A stretch of 13,153 nt of DNA from an archaeon (lineage in GTDB: Archaea; Thermoproteota; Nitrososphaeria; Nitrososphaerales; UBA183). Shown here in pieces: positions 1 to 7,720 of this stretch. Where the stretch lies: the NCBI GenBank assembly GCA_021788415.1, contig JAJYKR010000009.1, positions 1 to 13,153 of the forward strand. The letters are read 5' to 3'. A program made the translations under genes and the position numbers. Below the pieces are notes generated by a model. It made no database searches. It was not told the origin of the DNA and saw only the letters and a list, made by a program, of their open reading frames with translations. The stretch's first letter is position 1, and each line of letters starts with the position of its first letter.

Positions 1-790
1 GGACCTTTCGCCCCCTGGCACTCTGAACTTGGACGGGAAGACGGCGTTCACTGGGGAGATAGAAGAGCACCTGGTCGACGAGAAGATCGACTTCGCGGTC
101 CATAGCATGAAGGACCTTCCTCCGATTCCTGACGACAGGCTGACGGTCGCAGCTACTCCCCGCAGAGGGGACGCCAGGGACGCCCTTGTGACCACCTCAG
201 GAGAGAAATTCGCCGCCCTGAGAAAAGGGGCCAGAGTGGGGACCTCGAGCGCGAGGAGGAAGGCCCAGATCCTTGCCGCGAAGAAGGACGTCGAGGTGAT
301 TGAACTGCATGGAAACGTCGAGACCAGGCTCAGGAAGCTGGAGGCAGAGGCGCTCGACGGGGTAGTCCTCGCTGCCGCAGGGCTGCAGAGGCTTGGCCTG
401 GGGTCGAGGATAACTCAGGTCTTTGAACCTGGCGAAATGGTCCCCGCGCCGTGCCAGGGGATTCTCGCTGTGCAGGCCAGGAGGGGAGACAGGAAGGTCG
501 TCGCGCTGCTCAAGAAGATCGATGACCCCGCTGCGAGACTGGCCAGTGAGTGCGAACGCGCCTTTTCCGAGGCACTGGGTGGAGACTGCGATGTGCCCCT
601 GGGTGCCTTTGCCAGCCTGGGCCCCGAAGGGTTGACGGCGATCGGGGTCCTGGCATGCCCTGACGGCTCGGAGATCGTGAAGATTTCGGCAACTGGAGGT
701 CGAGGAAAGGCGAAGGAGCTCGGACGCGAACTTGCCTCCAAGGTGTTCGCTTCGGGGGGCGGTAAGATCCTCAGGAAGTTGGAAGGATGA
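1..790 (+). CDS. hemC: Hydroxymethylbilane synthase (porphobilinogen deaminase), 5' end missing
   Basis: Polymerises four porphobilinogens into hydroxymethylbilane in the cytoplasm. The reading frame is open from base 2 to the left edge, so the gene is cut by the window; 262 residues are visible, and about 40-50 N-terminal ones are missing relative to the usual ~300. The catalytic aspartate lies in VHSMKDLP (Asp codon 113-115). The arginine-rich substrate-binding stretch GTSSARRKAQ and the HGNVETRLRKL segment follow. The cysteine that anchors the dipyrromethane cofactor is in GGDCDVPLGA (Cys codon 587-589). The stop codon overlaps the hemD start as ATGA. It is the first visible gene of the heme operon; any promoter and a possible hemA lie outside the window. 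Identification is secure; only the N-terminus is unknown. Confidence 0.96.
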   Translation, partial: DLSPPGTLNLDGKTAFTGEIEEHLVDEKIDFAVHSMKDLPPIPDDRLTVAATPRRGDARDALVTTSGEKFAALRKGARVGTSSARRKAQILAAKKDVEVIELHGNVETRLRKLEAEALDGVVLAAAGLQRLGLGSRITQVFEPGEMVPAPCQGILAVQARRGDRKVVALLKKIDDPAARLASECERAFSEALGGDCDVPLGAFASLGPEGLTAIGVLACPDGSEIVKISATGGRGKAKELGRELASKVFASGGGKILRKLEG

Positions 791-1542
791 CCAATAGTGG
801 AACGGAGGTCGTGGTGGCGAGATCGCGAGAAGGTAACGTGGAGCTGAAGCGGATGCTGTCCAGGCGGGGAATCGAAGCAGGTTCTGTCGAGGCGATCGGG
901 TTTGAAGATCCTGAATCCTGGGCTGCGGTCGATTCGGCGATTGCCAACATCTCCCGCTTCGATTGGGTCGCGTTCACATCGCCGAGGGCTGTGGCCGCTT
1001 TCGGGAGGAGGCTGAAGGCTCTGGGAATGGACGCGGAGGAGCTCGGCCCGAGATTCGCGGCCGTCGGGTCGAAGACTGAATCTGCCCTGCAGGAGATTGG
1101 GATCGAGCCCGAATACGTCCCCTCGGAGTTCCTGACGTCGGCCCTAGGCGAAGGGCTGCCCGCCAAGGAGGGGTCGCGCGTCCTTCTCATGCGGGCGGAC
1201 ATTGGTGACAGGAGCCTGGCGGAGTCGCTCGGAAGGCGGGGCATCGAGGTCGAAGAGGTGGCGGCGTACCATACAATGTTCGTCCCGGGCCCGGTCGAGT
1301 CCGATCTGATGAGAAAAGCCAGGGTAATAGCCTTCGCGAGCCCTTCGGAGGTCGAGGGCTTCCGCCGGAGGCTTGGCAGGTCTGAGTTCAGGGAACTCAC
1401 CGGAAGGGCGACGGCTGCCTGCATAGGGCCAGTCACGGCACGCGCCGCGAGCCGTGCAGGGTTCAGGTCGGTCGTGTTCGCGAAGGAGCACACGCTCGAA
1501 GCCCTGGCCGAAAAGATCGGGGAGATGATGGTAGATGCTTGA
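787..1542 (+). CDS. hemD: Uroporphyrinogen-III synthase
   Basis: Cyclises hydroxymethylbilane with inversion of ring D to give uroporphyrinogen III. The 251-residue product has the usual family length. HemD is poorly conserved, but the hallmarks are present: FDWVAFTSPRAVAAF at about residues 57-71, a second-lobe segment around GSRVLLMRADIGDRSL, then ARVIAFASPSEVEGF, and the C-terminal ATAACIGPVTARAASRAG. The ATG shares ATGA with the hemC stop, preceded by a GGAAGG ribosome-binding sequence inside hemC, which decides the start. Its 3' end overlaps hemB by 8 bases. Position directly after hemC and before hemB strongly supports the call. No oddity was seen. Confidence 0.95.
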   Translation: MTNSGTEVVVARSREGNVELKRMLSRRGIEAGSVEAIGFEDPESWAAVDSAIANISRFDWVAFTSPRAVAAFGRRLKALGMDAEELGPRFAAVGSKTESALQEIGIEPEYVPSEFLTSALGEGLPAKEGSRVLLMRADIGDRSLAESLGRRGIEVEEVAAYHTMFVPGPVESDLMRKARVIAFASPSEVEGFRRRLGRSEFRELTGRATAACIGPVTARAASRAGFRSVVFAKEHTLEALAEKIGEMMVDA

Positions 1543-2527
1543 AGGGCAGCGCTTCAGGATAGAGAACAGGGCGCGCCGCCTCAGGAGGACCGAGTCCATC
1601 CGCAGGATGCTAAAAGAGACCCGGCTTCACCGGGACATGCTGATCGTCCCGGTCTTCGTGACCGAAGGGAAGCACAGGGTCGAGGAGATTGACGGCATGC
1701 CGGGGGTGTCGCGCTATTCCATCGACGAGCTCCCCCCGTACCTTGAGAGGCTCACCGGACTCGGGCTCCGGAGCATTCTCCTGTTCGGCGTCCCCGACAG
1801 GAAGGACGAGGGGGGGACCGGGGCCTACGCCAAGGAAGGAGTCGTCCCAAGGACTCTGGCTGCGGTCAAGCCGAGCTTCCCTGAGCTCGTCGTGATGGCT
1901 GATGTGTGCATGTGCGAGTACACCTCCCACGGCCACTGCGGAGTCCTGTCGGGCGAGGATGTGGACAACGACAAGACCCTCCCTCTCCTTGCAAGGGCGG
2001 CGGTCGAATACGCCAGGGCGGGAGCCGACGTCGTCGCACCGAGCGCCATGATGGACGGCCAGGTGCTCGCGATAAGGAAGGCCCTCGAAGAAGCAGGGAT
2101 GGAGGACGCGGTTGTGATGGGGTACTCGGCGAAGCACGCCTCTGCCTTCTACAAGCCATTCAGGAACGCTGCGGGCTCCGCCCCTTCCTTCGGGGACAGG
2201 CGCAGCTACCAGATGCAGCCGGGGAACAGGAGGGAGGCGATGAGGGAGATACGGCAGGACATCGTGGAGGGGGCGGACATGGTCATGGTGAAGCCGGCCC
2301 TCGCCTACCTGGACGTAATATCGGAGGCGAGGAGGAATTTCGACCTCCCTCTGGCCGCGTACAACGTCAGTGGGGAGTACTCGATGATCAAGGCTGCATC
2401 CCTCAACGGATGGCTCGACGAGAAGCAGGCGGTGCAGGAGGTGCTGACCGGGATAAGGCGCGCGGGTGCTGACCTCATCATAACCTACTTCGCCGAGCAG
2501 GCTGCGGAGTGGATGGAGGGGTGGTGA
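1535..2527 (+). CDS. hemB: Delta-aminolevulinic acid dehydratase (porphobilinogen synthase), zinc type
   Basis: Condenses two 5-aminolevulinates into porphobilinogen. The 330 residues match the family length. The two Schiff-base lysines are Lys200 (MGYSAKHAS) and Lys253 (MVKPALAYLD). Three cysteines, Cys125, Cys127 and Cys135, in DVCMCEYTSHGHCG form the catalytic zinc site, so this is a zinc-dependent rather than magnesium-only enzyme. The C-terminal AAYNVSGEYSMIKAA is the substrate-binding segment. The ATG at 1535 lies inside the end of hemD (8-base overlap), indicating translational coupling. Its TGA overlaps the next start by one base (TGATG). The call is secure. Confidence 0.98.
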   Translation: MLEGQRFRIENRARRLRRTESIRRMLKETRLHRDMLIVPVFVTEGKHRVEEIDGMPGVSRYSIDELPPYLERLTGLGLRSILLFGVPDRKDEGGTGAYAKEGVVPRTLAAVKPSFPELVVMADVCMCEYTSHGHCGVLSGEDVDNDKTLPLLARAAVEYARAGADVVAPSAMMDGQVLAIRKALEEAGMEDAVVMGYSAKHASAFYKPFRNAAGSAPSFGDRRSYQMQPGNRREAMREIRQDIVEGADMVMVKPALAYLDVISEARRNFDLPLAAYNVSGEYSMIKAASLNGWLDEKQAVQEVLTGIRRAGADLIITYFAEQAAEWMEGW

Positions 2528-3243
2528 TGGAGGAGCACGCGGCCAGTGAACCTCCTGAAGAACAAGGGAAGAGGAAGCTCATGCGCTACGTCTTCTTCAA
2601 GGCCGGTAGAGAGTGGAGGTCCCTCGGCGAGAAAGAGAAGTCGCAGGGGGCGAGCGAGGCCCTGGGGGTCCTCGAGAAGCACTCCCGGACCCTCGACGTC
2701 CGCACCTACAGCCTCGTGGGTACCCGCGGGGACGTCGACTTCATGCTCTGGGTCGTAGCTGAGGACCTGGCGCCGATTCAGGAGTTCGTCGCGGAGCTGC
2801 TCTCCACGGGGCTCGGCAAGCACCTGGACGTCCCTCACTCGTTCCTGGCGATGACCAGGAGGTCGAAGTACCTGGGCTCGCACACGCATCCTGGCCAGGA
2901 GGGGGAGGGGGACGAGGGGACGAGGAGGAAGTACGCTTTCGTCTATCCGCTGGTGAAGAAGAGGGAGTGGTACAAAGTCCCCTTCGTGGAACGACAGAGG
3001 ATAATGGCCGAGCACTTCAAGATCGGCCACAAGTACCCGTCCATCAAGATCAACACAGGCTATTCCTTCGGGCTCGACGACCAGGAGTTCGTCCTCGCCT
3101 TCGAAGGGGACGACCCCGCCGAGTTCCTTGAGCTGGTGGAGGAGCTGCGGTCCTCCGACGCGAGCAAATACACCGAACGGGAAACCCCGATATTCACCTG
3201 TGTGTCGGTGGACCCCCGCACGATGGTCAGACTCCTGGGATAG
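2527..3243 (+). CDS. hemQ: Chlorite-dismutase-family protein, probable coproheme decarboxylase
   Basis: Expected to convert Fe-coproporphyrin III to heme b by two oxidative decarboxylations (HemQ/ChdC). From the ATG at 2527 it has 238 residues; an in-frame GTG at 2509 would add six but run deeper into hemB, and the TGATG junction favours 2527. The C-terminal half carries the family pattern: Tyr140 in FVYPLVKKREWY aligns with the catalytic tyrosine of coproheme decarboxylases, Lys144 follows four residues later, His163 in IMAEHFKIG is the proximal heme ligand, and YSFGLDDQEFVLAFEGDD is the beta-strand segment after it. The distal position next to INTGYSF appears aliphatic, not the arginine of true chlorite dismutases, so chlorite detoxification is unlikely. 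It sits between hemB and hemL in the heme operon, which supports a heme role. Residue alignment was done by eye. Confidence 0.88.
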   Translation: MEEHAASEPPEEQGKRKLMRYVFFKAGREWRSLGEKEKSQGASEALGVLEKHSRTLDVRTYSLVGTRGDVDFMLWVVAEDLAPIQEFVAELLSTGLGKHLDVPHSFLAMTRRSKYLGSHTHPGQEGEGDEGTRRKYAFVYPLVKKREWYKVPFVERQRIMAEHFKIGHKYPSIKINTGYSFGLDDQEFVLAFEGDDPAEFLELVEELRSSDASKYTERETPIFTCVSVDPRTMVRLLG

Positions 3244-3252
3244 CGTGGGCGC

Positions 3253-4542
3253 ATGGAACAGGGGAAGTCGGCGGACCTCTTCAGGCGGGCCTCCGGGGTC
3301 ATGGTCGGAGGCGTCTCCAGCCCGGTCAGGGCGTTCAAGTCGGTAGGCGGGACGCCGAGGTTCATCGCCAGGGGGAAGGGGGCCAGCATATGGGACGAGG
3401 ACGGCAACAGTTACACCGACTACGTCTGCTCCTGGGGGGCGCTGATACTCGGCCACGCCGACAGGAGGGTGCTGGCTTACGTGACCGCGAAGATGAAGAA
3501 GGGGACGAGCTTCGGCGCCCCCACAAAGGAGGAGATCCTCCTCGCCGAGAGGATTCGTGCATCCTTCCCTTCCGTCGACAAAGTGCGCTTCGTGAACTCC
3601 GGGACCGAGGCGACCATGTCCGCCCTGAGGGCTGCGAGAGGGTTCACAGGGCGGTCGAAGATGGTGAAGTTCGAAGGGTGCTACCACGGCCACGCTGACC
3701 AGTTCCTCACCAGGGCGGGATCAGGGATGGCAACCCTGGACCTCCCAGCCTCAGCGGGGGTGACGGATGGCTCGGTGGCAGACACCGTGACTCTGCCGTT
3801 CAACGACCTGGAGGCCGTCGAGGCGGAGTTCAGCAAGGAGGGAGGGAAGGTCGCGTCGGTGATAGTGGAACCAGTGGCTGGCAACATGGGGGTCGTCCCC
3901 CCGGCGGACGGGTTCCTCCGCCTGCTGAGGAAGAAGTGCACGGACGCCGGTGCCGTGCTGATATTCGACGAAGTGATCACAGGGTTCAGGGTCGGACCCG
4001 GAGGCGCCCAGGAGCTCTACGGGGTGGAACCGGACCTCACGACCCTGGGGAAGATCATAGGGGGAGGCTTCCCGGTCGGCGCTTACGGCGGGAGGAAGGA
4101 GATCATGGAGATGGTGGCTCCCGAAGGGCCGGTGTATCAGGCAGGGACCCTGTCAGGGAACCCGGTGGCCATGGCTGCAGGGCTGAGGACCCTGGGACTG
4201 CTCGGTCCGCGGGAATTCGGCACCCTGGAGAGGCGGTCGAAGGCCCTGGCGGATGGGCTGGAGTCGGGCGCTGCCAGAGCGGGGGTCGACCTGCGCATCA
4301 ACAGGGTCGGGTCGATGGTGGGGCTCTTCTTCTCAAAGCGCCCGGTGGGGAACTACGCCGAGGCGAAGAAGGCCGACCCGGAGGCGTACCGCGCCTTCTT
4401 CTGGAAGATGCTCGAGTCAGGGGTGTACCTCGCCCCGTCCGCCTACGAGACCGCCTTCGTCTCCCTTGCCCACCGTGCGGACGCCATCGAAGCGACCGTG
4501 GCCCGGGCGGGCAAGGCGTTCAAGGAGATGGGCGGCAGATGA
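3253..4542 (+). CDS. hemL: Glutamate-1-semialdehyde 2,1-aminomutase
   Basis: PLP/PMP enzyme that converts glutamate-1-semialdehyde to 5-aminolevulinate, the last step of the C5 route to tetrapyrroles. The product has 429 residues, as usual. The N-terminal VGGVSSPVRAF, FVNSGTEATMSALRAARG (about 113-130), EGCYHGHAD, the PLP-binding IFDEVITGFR (about 237-246) and the Schiff-base Lys267 in LGKIIGGGFPVGAYGG are all intact, as is YQAGTLSGNP. The ATG follows the hemQ stop by nine bases, and the stop overlaps hemE as ATGA. Its presence implies the glutamyl-tRNA pathway rather than ALA synthase; the partner reductase hemA is not in view and may lie upstream of hemC. Confidence 0.98.
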   Translation: MEQGKSADLFRRASGVMVGGVSSPVRAFKSVGGTPRFIARGKGASIWDEDGNSYTDYVCSWGALILGHADRRVLAYVTAKMKKGTSFGAPTKEEILLAERIRASFPSVDKVRFVNSGTEATMSALRAARGFTGRSKMVKFEGCYHGHADQFLTRAGSGMATLDLPASAGVTDGSVADTVTLPFNDLEAVEAEFSKEGGKVASVIVEPVAGNMGVVPPADGFLRLLRKKCTDAGAVLIFDEVITGFRVGPGGAQELYGVEPDLTTLGKIIGGGFPVGAYGGRKEIMEMVAPEGPVYQAGTLSGNPVAMAAGLRTLGLLGPREFGTLERRSKALADGLESGAARAGVDLRINRVGSMVGLFFSKRPVGNYAEAKKADPEAYRAFFWKMLESGVYLAPSAYETAFVSLAHRADAIEATVARAGKAFKEMGGR

Positions 4543-5564
4543 GCAGCGCATTCGTGGACGCCTGTCGCATGAAGCGGGTGGACCGGACGCCGGTCTGGTT
4601 CATGCGCCAGGCCGGGAGGTACCTGCCCAGCTACAGGAAGCTGAGATCCGAGAAGGGAATCCTCGAGATAGCGAAAGACCCGGAGCTCGCTTCCGACGTC
4701 ACTGTGGACCCGGTGAGGCAGCTGGGGGTGGACGCGGCCGTAATGTTTGCCGACATAATGCTCCCTCTCGAAGGCGTCGGGGTGAAGTTCAGGATTGAAG
4801 AGAACCTGGGACCGGTCGTAGATAACCCGATCAGGAGCAAGGAGGACGTCGAGCGCCTGGGGGAGTTCGACCCGGAGAGCCACGTCGGCAACGTCCTCCG
4901 CACCATCTCCCTGGCGACGGAGAAGCTGGACGGCGTCCCGCTCGTAGGCTTCTCGGGGGCGCCGTTCACTCTGGCGAGCTACCTCATAGAGGGCGCTCCT
5001 AGCCGGGAGTTCCGCCTCACGAAGAAGATGATGTATTCCGATCCTGAGACGTGGAAGCTCCTGGAGTCTCGGCTGACGGAGCTTGTCGTGAAGTATCTGA
5101 GGGCCCAGATCAGGCAAGGGGTGAGCGCGGTGCAGCTCTTCGACAGCTGGGTCGGGTGCCTGTCCCCGGCCGATTACTCGGCCTACGTCAAGCGCTACAG
5201 CACCGAGATATTCAGGGGGGTCGGGAAGAAGGTCCCGGCGATACACTTCTGCGCAGACTCGTCCTCCCTTCTCGAGGAGTTCGCGGAGACGGGGTGCGAC
5301 GTCCTGAGCGTCGACTGGAGGGTCCCCATCGAGACCGTGTGGGAGCGGAGCGGAGGGAAGAAGGGCGTCCAGGGGAACCTCGACCCGGCAGCGGCAGCGG
5401 CCGGGGGCAGGGTGATGGAGAAGGGGGTGGAGGAGATTCTCCGGAAGACTTCGGGGAGGAGGGGGCATGTGTTCAACCTGGGGCACGGGGTGCTCAGGGA
5501 GACGCCCCCCGAGAATCTGAAGCAGATAGTGGACGTGGTGCACAGGAGCGCGGGGAGGAAGTGA
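4539..5564 (+). CDS. hemE: Uroporphyrinogen-III decarboxylase
   Basis: Decarboxylates the four acetate side chains of uroporphyrinogen III to give coproporphyrinogen III. The frame is open far upstream into hemL, but the ATG at 4539, overlapping the hemL stop as ATGA, gives 341 residues, the usual length. Signature one is WFMRQAGRYLPSY (Arg23 and Arg27 bind the propionates), Asp72 in FADIMLP is the catalytic aspartate, signature two is GFSGAPFTLASYLIEG with Tyr148, and the conserved histidine is His316 in FNLGHGVLRETPPEN. The last motif has Arg where most relatives have Pro (GHGxLPETPxEN). The stop overlaps hemH as GTGA. HemE commits the pathway to coproporphyrinogen, which the siroheme-dependent archaeal heme route does not need. 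Confidence 0.98.
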   Translation: MSSAFVDACRMKRVDRTPVWFMRQAGRYLPSYRKLRSEKGILEIAKDPELASDVTVDPVRQLGVDAAVMFADIMLPLEGVGVKFRIEENLGPVVDNPIRSKEDVERLGEFDPESHVGNVLRTISLATEKLDGVPLVGFSGAPFTLASYLIEGAPSREFRLTKKMMYSDPETWKLLESRLTELVVKYLRAQIRQGVSAVQLFDSWVGCLSPADYSAYVKRYSTEIFRGVGKKVPAIHFCADSSSLLEEFAETGCDVLSVDWRVPIETVWERSGGKKGVQGNLDPAAAAAGGRVMEKGVEEILRKTSGRRGHVFNLGHGVLRETPPENLKQIVDVVHRSAGRK

Positions 5565-6460
5565 AGGGGATCCTCGTAATGGCCTACGGAGGGCCCTCGT
5601 CCCTGGATCAGGTGGAGTCCTACTACACCCACATCAGAAGAGGGACGAAGCCTTCGCCGGAGCAGCTCGAGGACCTGGTCTCGAGGTACAGGGCCATAGG
5701 CGGCTCGTCCCCGCTGCTTGGGATCACGGAGAGACAGGCGGCCGGCCTGGAGAGCGCCCTTCGGGAGAGGGGCGGGGCGAAGGTCTTCGCAGGGATGAAG
5801 CACTCTCCCCCGTTCATCGCGGACGTGGTGAAGGAGGCGAGCGCCAGCGGGGTGACCGAGCTGCTCTGCATCGCCCTGGCCCCCCACTATTCTAGCATCA
5901 GCATCGGGGGGTACGCCAGGGCGGTCGACGAAGGGAACCAAAAGCTTGGTGCCCCAATGAAGGTCAGTTTCGTGAAGTCCTGGCACAGGAACCCGAGGAT
6001 GATTTCGATGTGGGCAAGCCGCGTCAGGGAAGCGGGCAAGGCCGCAAGCTCGGACGCGTCCCTGGTCTTCTCTGCCCACAGCCTCCCGGAGCGGATCATC
6101 AGGGAGGGGGACCCATACAGGGACCAGCTGTTGGAGAGCTCCGGGCTCATCGCAAGCGAGGCGGGATGGAAAGACTGGAGCTTCACGTTCCAGAGCCAGA
6201 GCAAGACGGGGGAACCCTGGCTCGGCCCCGACATACTGGACCATCTCGAGTCCCTCTACGAAAAGGGGGAGAGAAAGTTCATCTCCGCCCCCATCGGCTT
6301 CGTCTCGGACCACCTGGAGATTCTGTACGACATTGACATCGAGGCCAGGGGATGGGCCAGGGAGCGCGGGGCTGAGCTTGTCAGGTGCAAGTCCCCCAAC
6401 GACTCTGCAGAGATGATAGACTCCCTAGTCGAGATCGCGGAACAGAACGGGTTCGCCTAG
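5561..6460 (+). CDS. hemH: Ferrochelatase, coproporphyrin-type (CpfC-like)
   Basis: Inserts ferrous iron into a porphyrin. The GTG at 5561, sharing GTGA with the hemE stop, gives 299 residues beginning MKGILVMAYGG; the upstream open frame is only a shadow of hemE. The catalytic pair is present: His173 in SAHSLPERI and Glu253 in GFVSDHLEILYD. Tyr9 in MAYGG aligns with the metal-facing Tyr13 of the Bacillus subtilis enzyme, and YYTHIRRG and FTFQSQSKTGEPWLGPDI also resemble that soluble monomeric type. There is no C-terminal membrane or iron-sulfur extension. With hemQ in the same operon, the likely substrate is coproporphyrin III rather than protoporphyrin IX. This is the last gene of the overlapping cluster. 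Confidence 0.95.
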   Translation: MKGILVMAYGGPSSLDQVESYYTHIRRGTKPSPEQLEDLVSRYRAIGGSSPLLGITERQAAGLESALRERGGAKVFAGMKHSPPFIADVVKEASASGVTELLCIALAPHYSSISIGGYARAVDEGNQKLGAPMKVSFVKSWHRNPRMISMWASRVREAGKAASSDASLVFSAHSLPERIIREGDPYRDQLLESSGLIASEAGWKDWSFTFQSQSKTGEPWLGPDILDHLESLYEKGERKFISAPIGFVSDHLEILYDIDIEARGWARERGAELVRCKSPNDSAEMIDSLVEIAEQNGFA

Positions 6461-6550
6461 CTTCGTCCCGGCGCTTCCACATGGCGCCTGCAGCCTAAGC
6501 GACGCAGCTTTCGTTACGTATTTACACCAGGCCCCGGAGGCGCAACCGAC
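6461..6550 (+). promoter_or_regulatory. Spacer with a possible promoter and ribosome-binding site for the PLP enzyme
   Basis: The 90 bases between hemH and the next gene are non-coding: an ATG at 6482 in the downstream frame is closed by TAA at 6497. An AT-rich patch near 6515-6524 (tacgtattta), in an otherwise GC-rich stretch, is centred about 30 bases before the TTG start and could be a TATA box. A GGAGG at 6536-6540 is ten bases before the TTG and is a good Shine-Dalgarno match. If the TATA patch is used, transcription would start after the GGAGG, so probably only one of the two elements works as suggested. A weak 5-bp inverted repeat (6470-6474 with 6484-6488) could aid termination after hemH. 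Confidence 0.4.
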
Positions 6551-7720
6551 TTGGCCGGGGATTCGACGAAGTCTGTCCACGAGTCCGAGCCCCTGGACGC
6601 GCAGACGGGCTCGATCACAGTGCCGATCTACGAGACCTCAACTTTCGGCTTCAGGAGGGCCGAAGACGTCCCCAAAGCTGTCGCAGGGTTCGGCGAAAAG
6701 GGGTACACCTACTCCAGGTGGGAGAACCCGACGGTCGTCGCCCTCGAAAAGAAGATCGCCGCGATGGAGCGCGGGGACGAAGGTTCGGCTTTCTCCTCGG
6801 GAATGGCTGCGATATCGACTGCCGTCTTCGCATTCCTGAAGAAGGGGACCCATGTGCTCGCCATCAAAGACCTCTACGGCGGCACCTACGGGCTCCTGCA
6901 CGACATCCTGCCTGAGATAGGGTTCTCCGCCGACCTCGTCGACACAGAGGACTCCGCCCTGGAAAGGGGGATGAAGAAGAGCACGGGCATCGTCTACATC
7001 GAGAGCCCCACCAACCCGACCATGAAGCTGGTGGACATCCCGAGGGCGGCCAGGCTCGCCCACAAGAACGGAGCGGTCCTGATGGTGGACAACACCTTCG
7101 CATCCCCAATCAACCAGAACCCCATCGACCTTGGGGCCGACGTCGTCCTCCACAGCGTGACGAAGTACATCAACGGCCATGCGGACCTCATCGCAGGGGC
7201 GGCGGTGGCCGACAGGGCGAAGACCCACACGATCAAGATGAGGAGGAGGGAGTTCGGAGGGACGATGGACCCCTTCCCCGCCTGGCTCATCCTCCGCGGC
7301 ATGAAGACGATGGCCCTGAGGGTGCGTCAGCAGAACGCCAACGCCATGGCCCTCGCGGAGTTCCTGTCGACCCACAGGAAGGTGAAGGCGGTGCACTATC
7401 CGGGGCTGAAGACCCATCCACAGCACCAGCTGGCGAGGAGGCAGATGAAGGCCTTCGGCGGGATGCTGAGTTTCGAGATCAAGGGGACGACGAAGGACGC
7501 CATGCGCTTCACGGAGTCGGTGAAGGTGGCGACCCTCGCAGCGAGCCTGGGAGGGGTCGAGACCTTGGTGTCCCAGCCCTACAACATGACCCACACGCAG
7601 ATGTCTGCCAAGGCGAGGGCCGAGACAGGCATCCCTGAGACCCTGGTGAGGGTTTCGGTGGGCATCGAGGATCCGGAAGACCTGGTCGCTGACTTCAAGC
7701 AAGCACTAGGGGCCGCGTAG
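6551..7720 (+). CDS. Cys/Met-metabolism PLP enzyme (cystathionine gamma-synthase/gamma-lyase family)
   Basis: Fold-type I PLP enzyme of transsulfuration, acting on cystathionine, O-acyl-homoserine or a related substrate. The product has 389 residues. Family marks: TVPIYETSTF, then YSRWENPT (Tyr54 and Arg56 bind the phosphate of the partner subunit's PLP), SSGMAAIS, Tyr109 in DLYGGTYGL stacking on the cofactor, Asp180 in VDNTFASP, and the Schiff-base Lys205 in HSVTKYINGH. The cysteine typical of methionine gamma-lyases near Tyr109 is absent, so gamma-synthase, gamma-lyase or a homoserine sulfhydrylase are the choices; sequence alone does not separate them. TTG at 6551 is the only sensible start: an in-frame stop lies at 6497 and the next ATG is at 6764. 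Its last 26 bases overlap the convergent tiaS. Confidence 0.93.
   Translation: MAGDSTKSVHESEPLDAQTGSITVPIYETSTFGFRRAEDVPKAVAGFGEKGYTYSRWENPTVVALEKKIAAMERGDEGSAFSSGMAAISTAVFAFLKKGTHVLAIKDLYGGTYGLLHDILPEIGFSADLVDTEDSALERGMKKSTGIVYIESPTNPTMKLVDIPRAARLAHKNGAVLMVDNTFASPINQNPIDLGADVVLHSVTKYINGHADLIAGAAVADRAKTHTIKMRRREFGGTMDPFPAWLILRGMKTMALRVRQQNANAMALAEFLSTHRKVKAVHYPGLKTHPQHQLARRQMKAFGGMLSFEIKGTTKDAMRFTESVKVATLAASLGGVETLVSQPYNMTHTQMSAKARAETGIPETLVRVSVGIEDPEDLVADFKQALGAA

Noticed and set aside
2485..3693. A 402-codon minus-strand open frame opposite hemQ and hemL
   Set aside because: It is an antisense shadow typical of GC-rich DNA; its translation is His/Pro/Arg-rich with no motifs, and both opposite genes are secure.
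3936..4538. A 201-codon N-terminal extension of hemE
   Set aside because: It is the out-of-frame shadow of hemL; the ATGA overlap start at 4539 gives the standard UroD N-terminus.
5051..5560. A long open frame upstream of hemH that could mean a 469-residue fused protein
   Set aside because: The first 170 codons lie in another frame of hemE, are Arg/Gly-rich and low in complexity, and resemble no ferrochelatase extension. The GTG at 5561 overlapping the hemE stop gives the normal family length.
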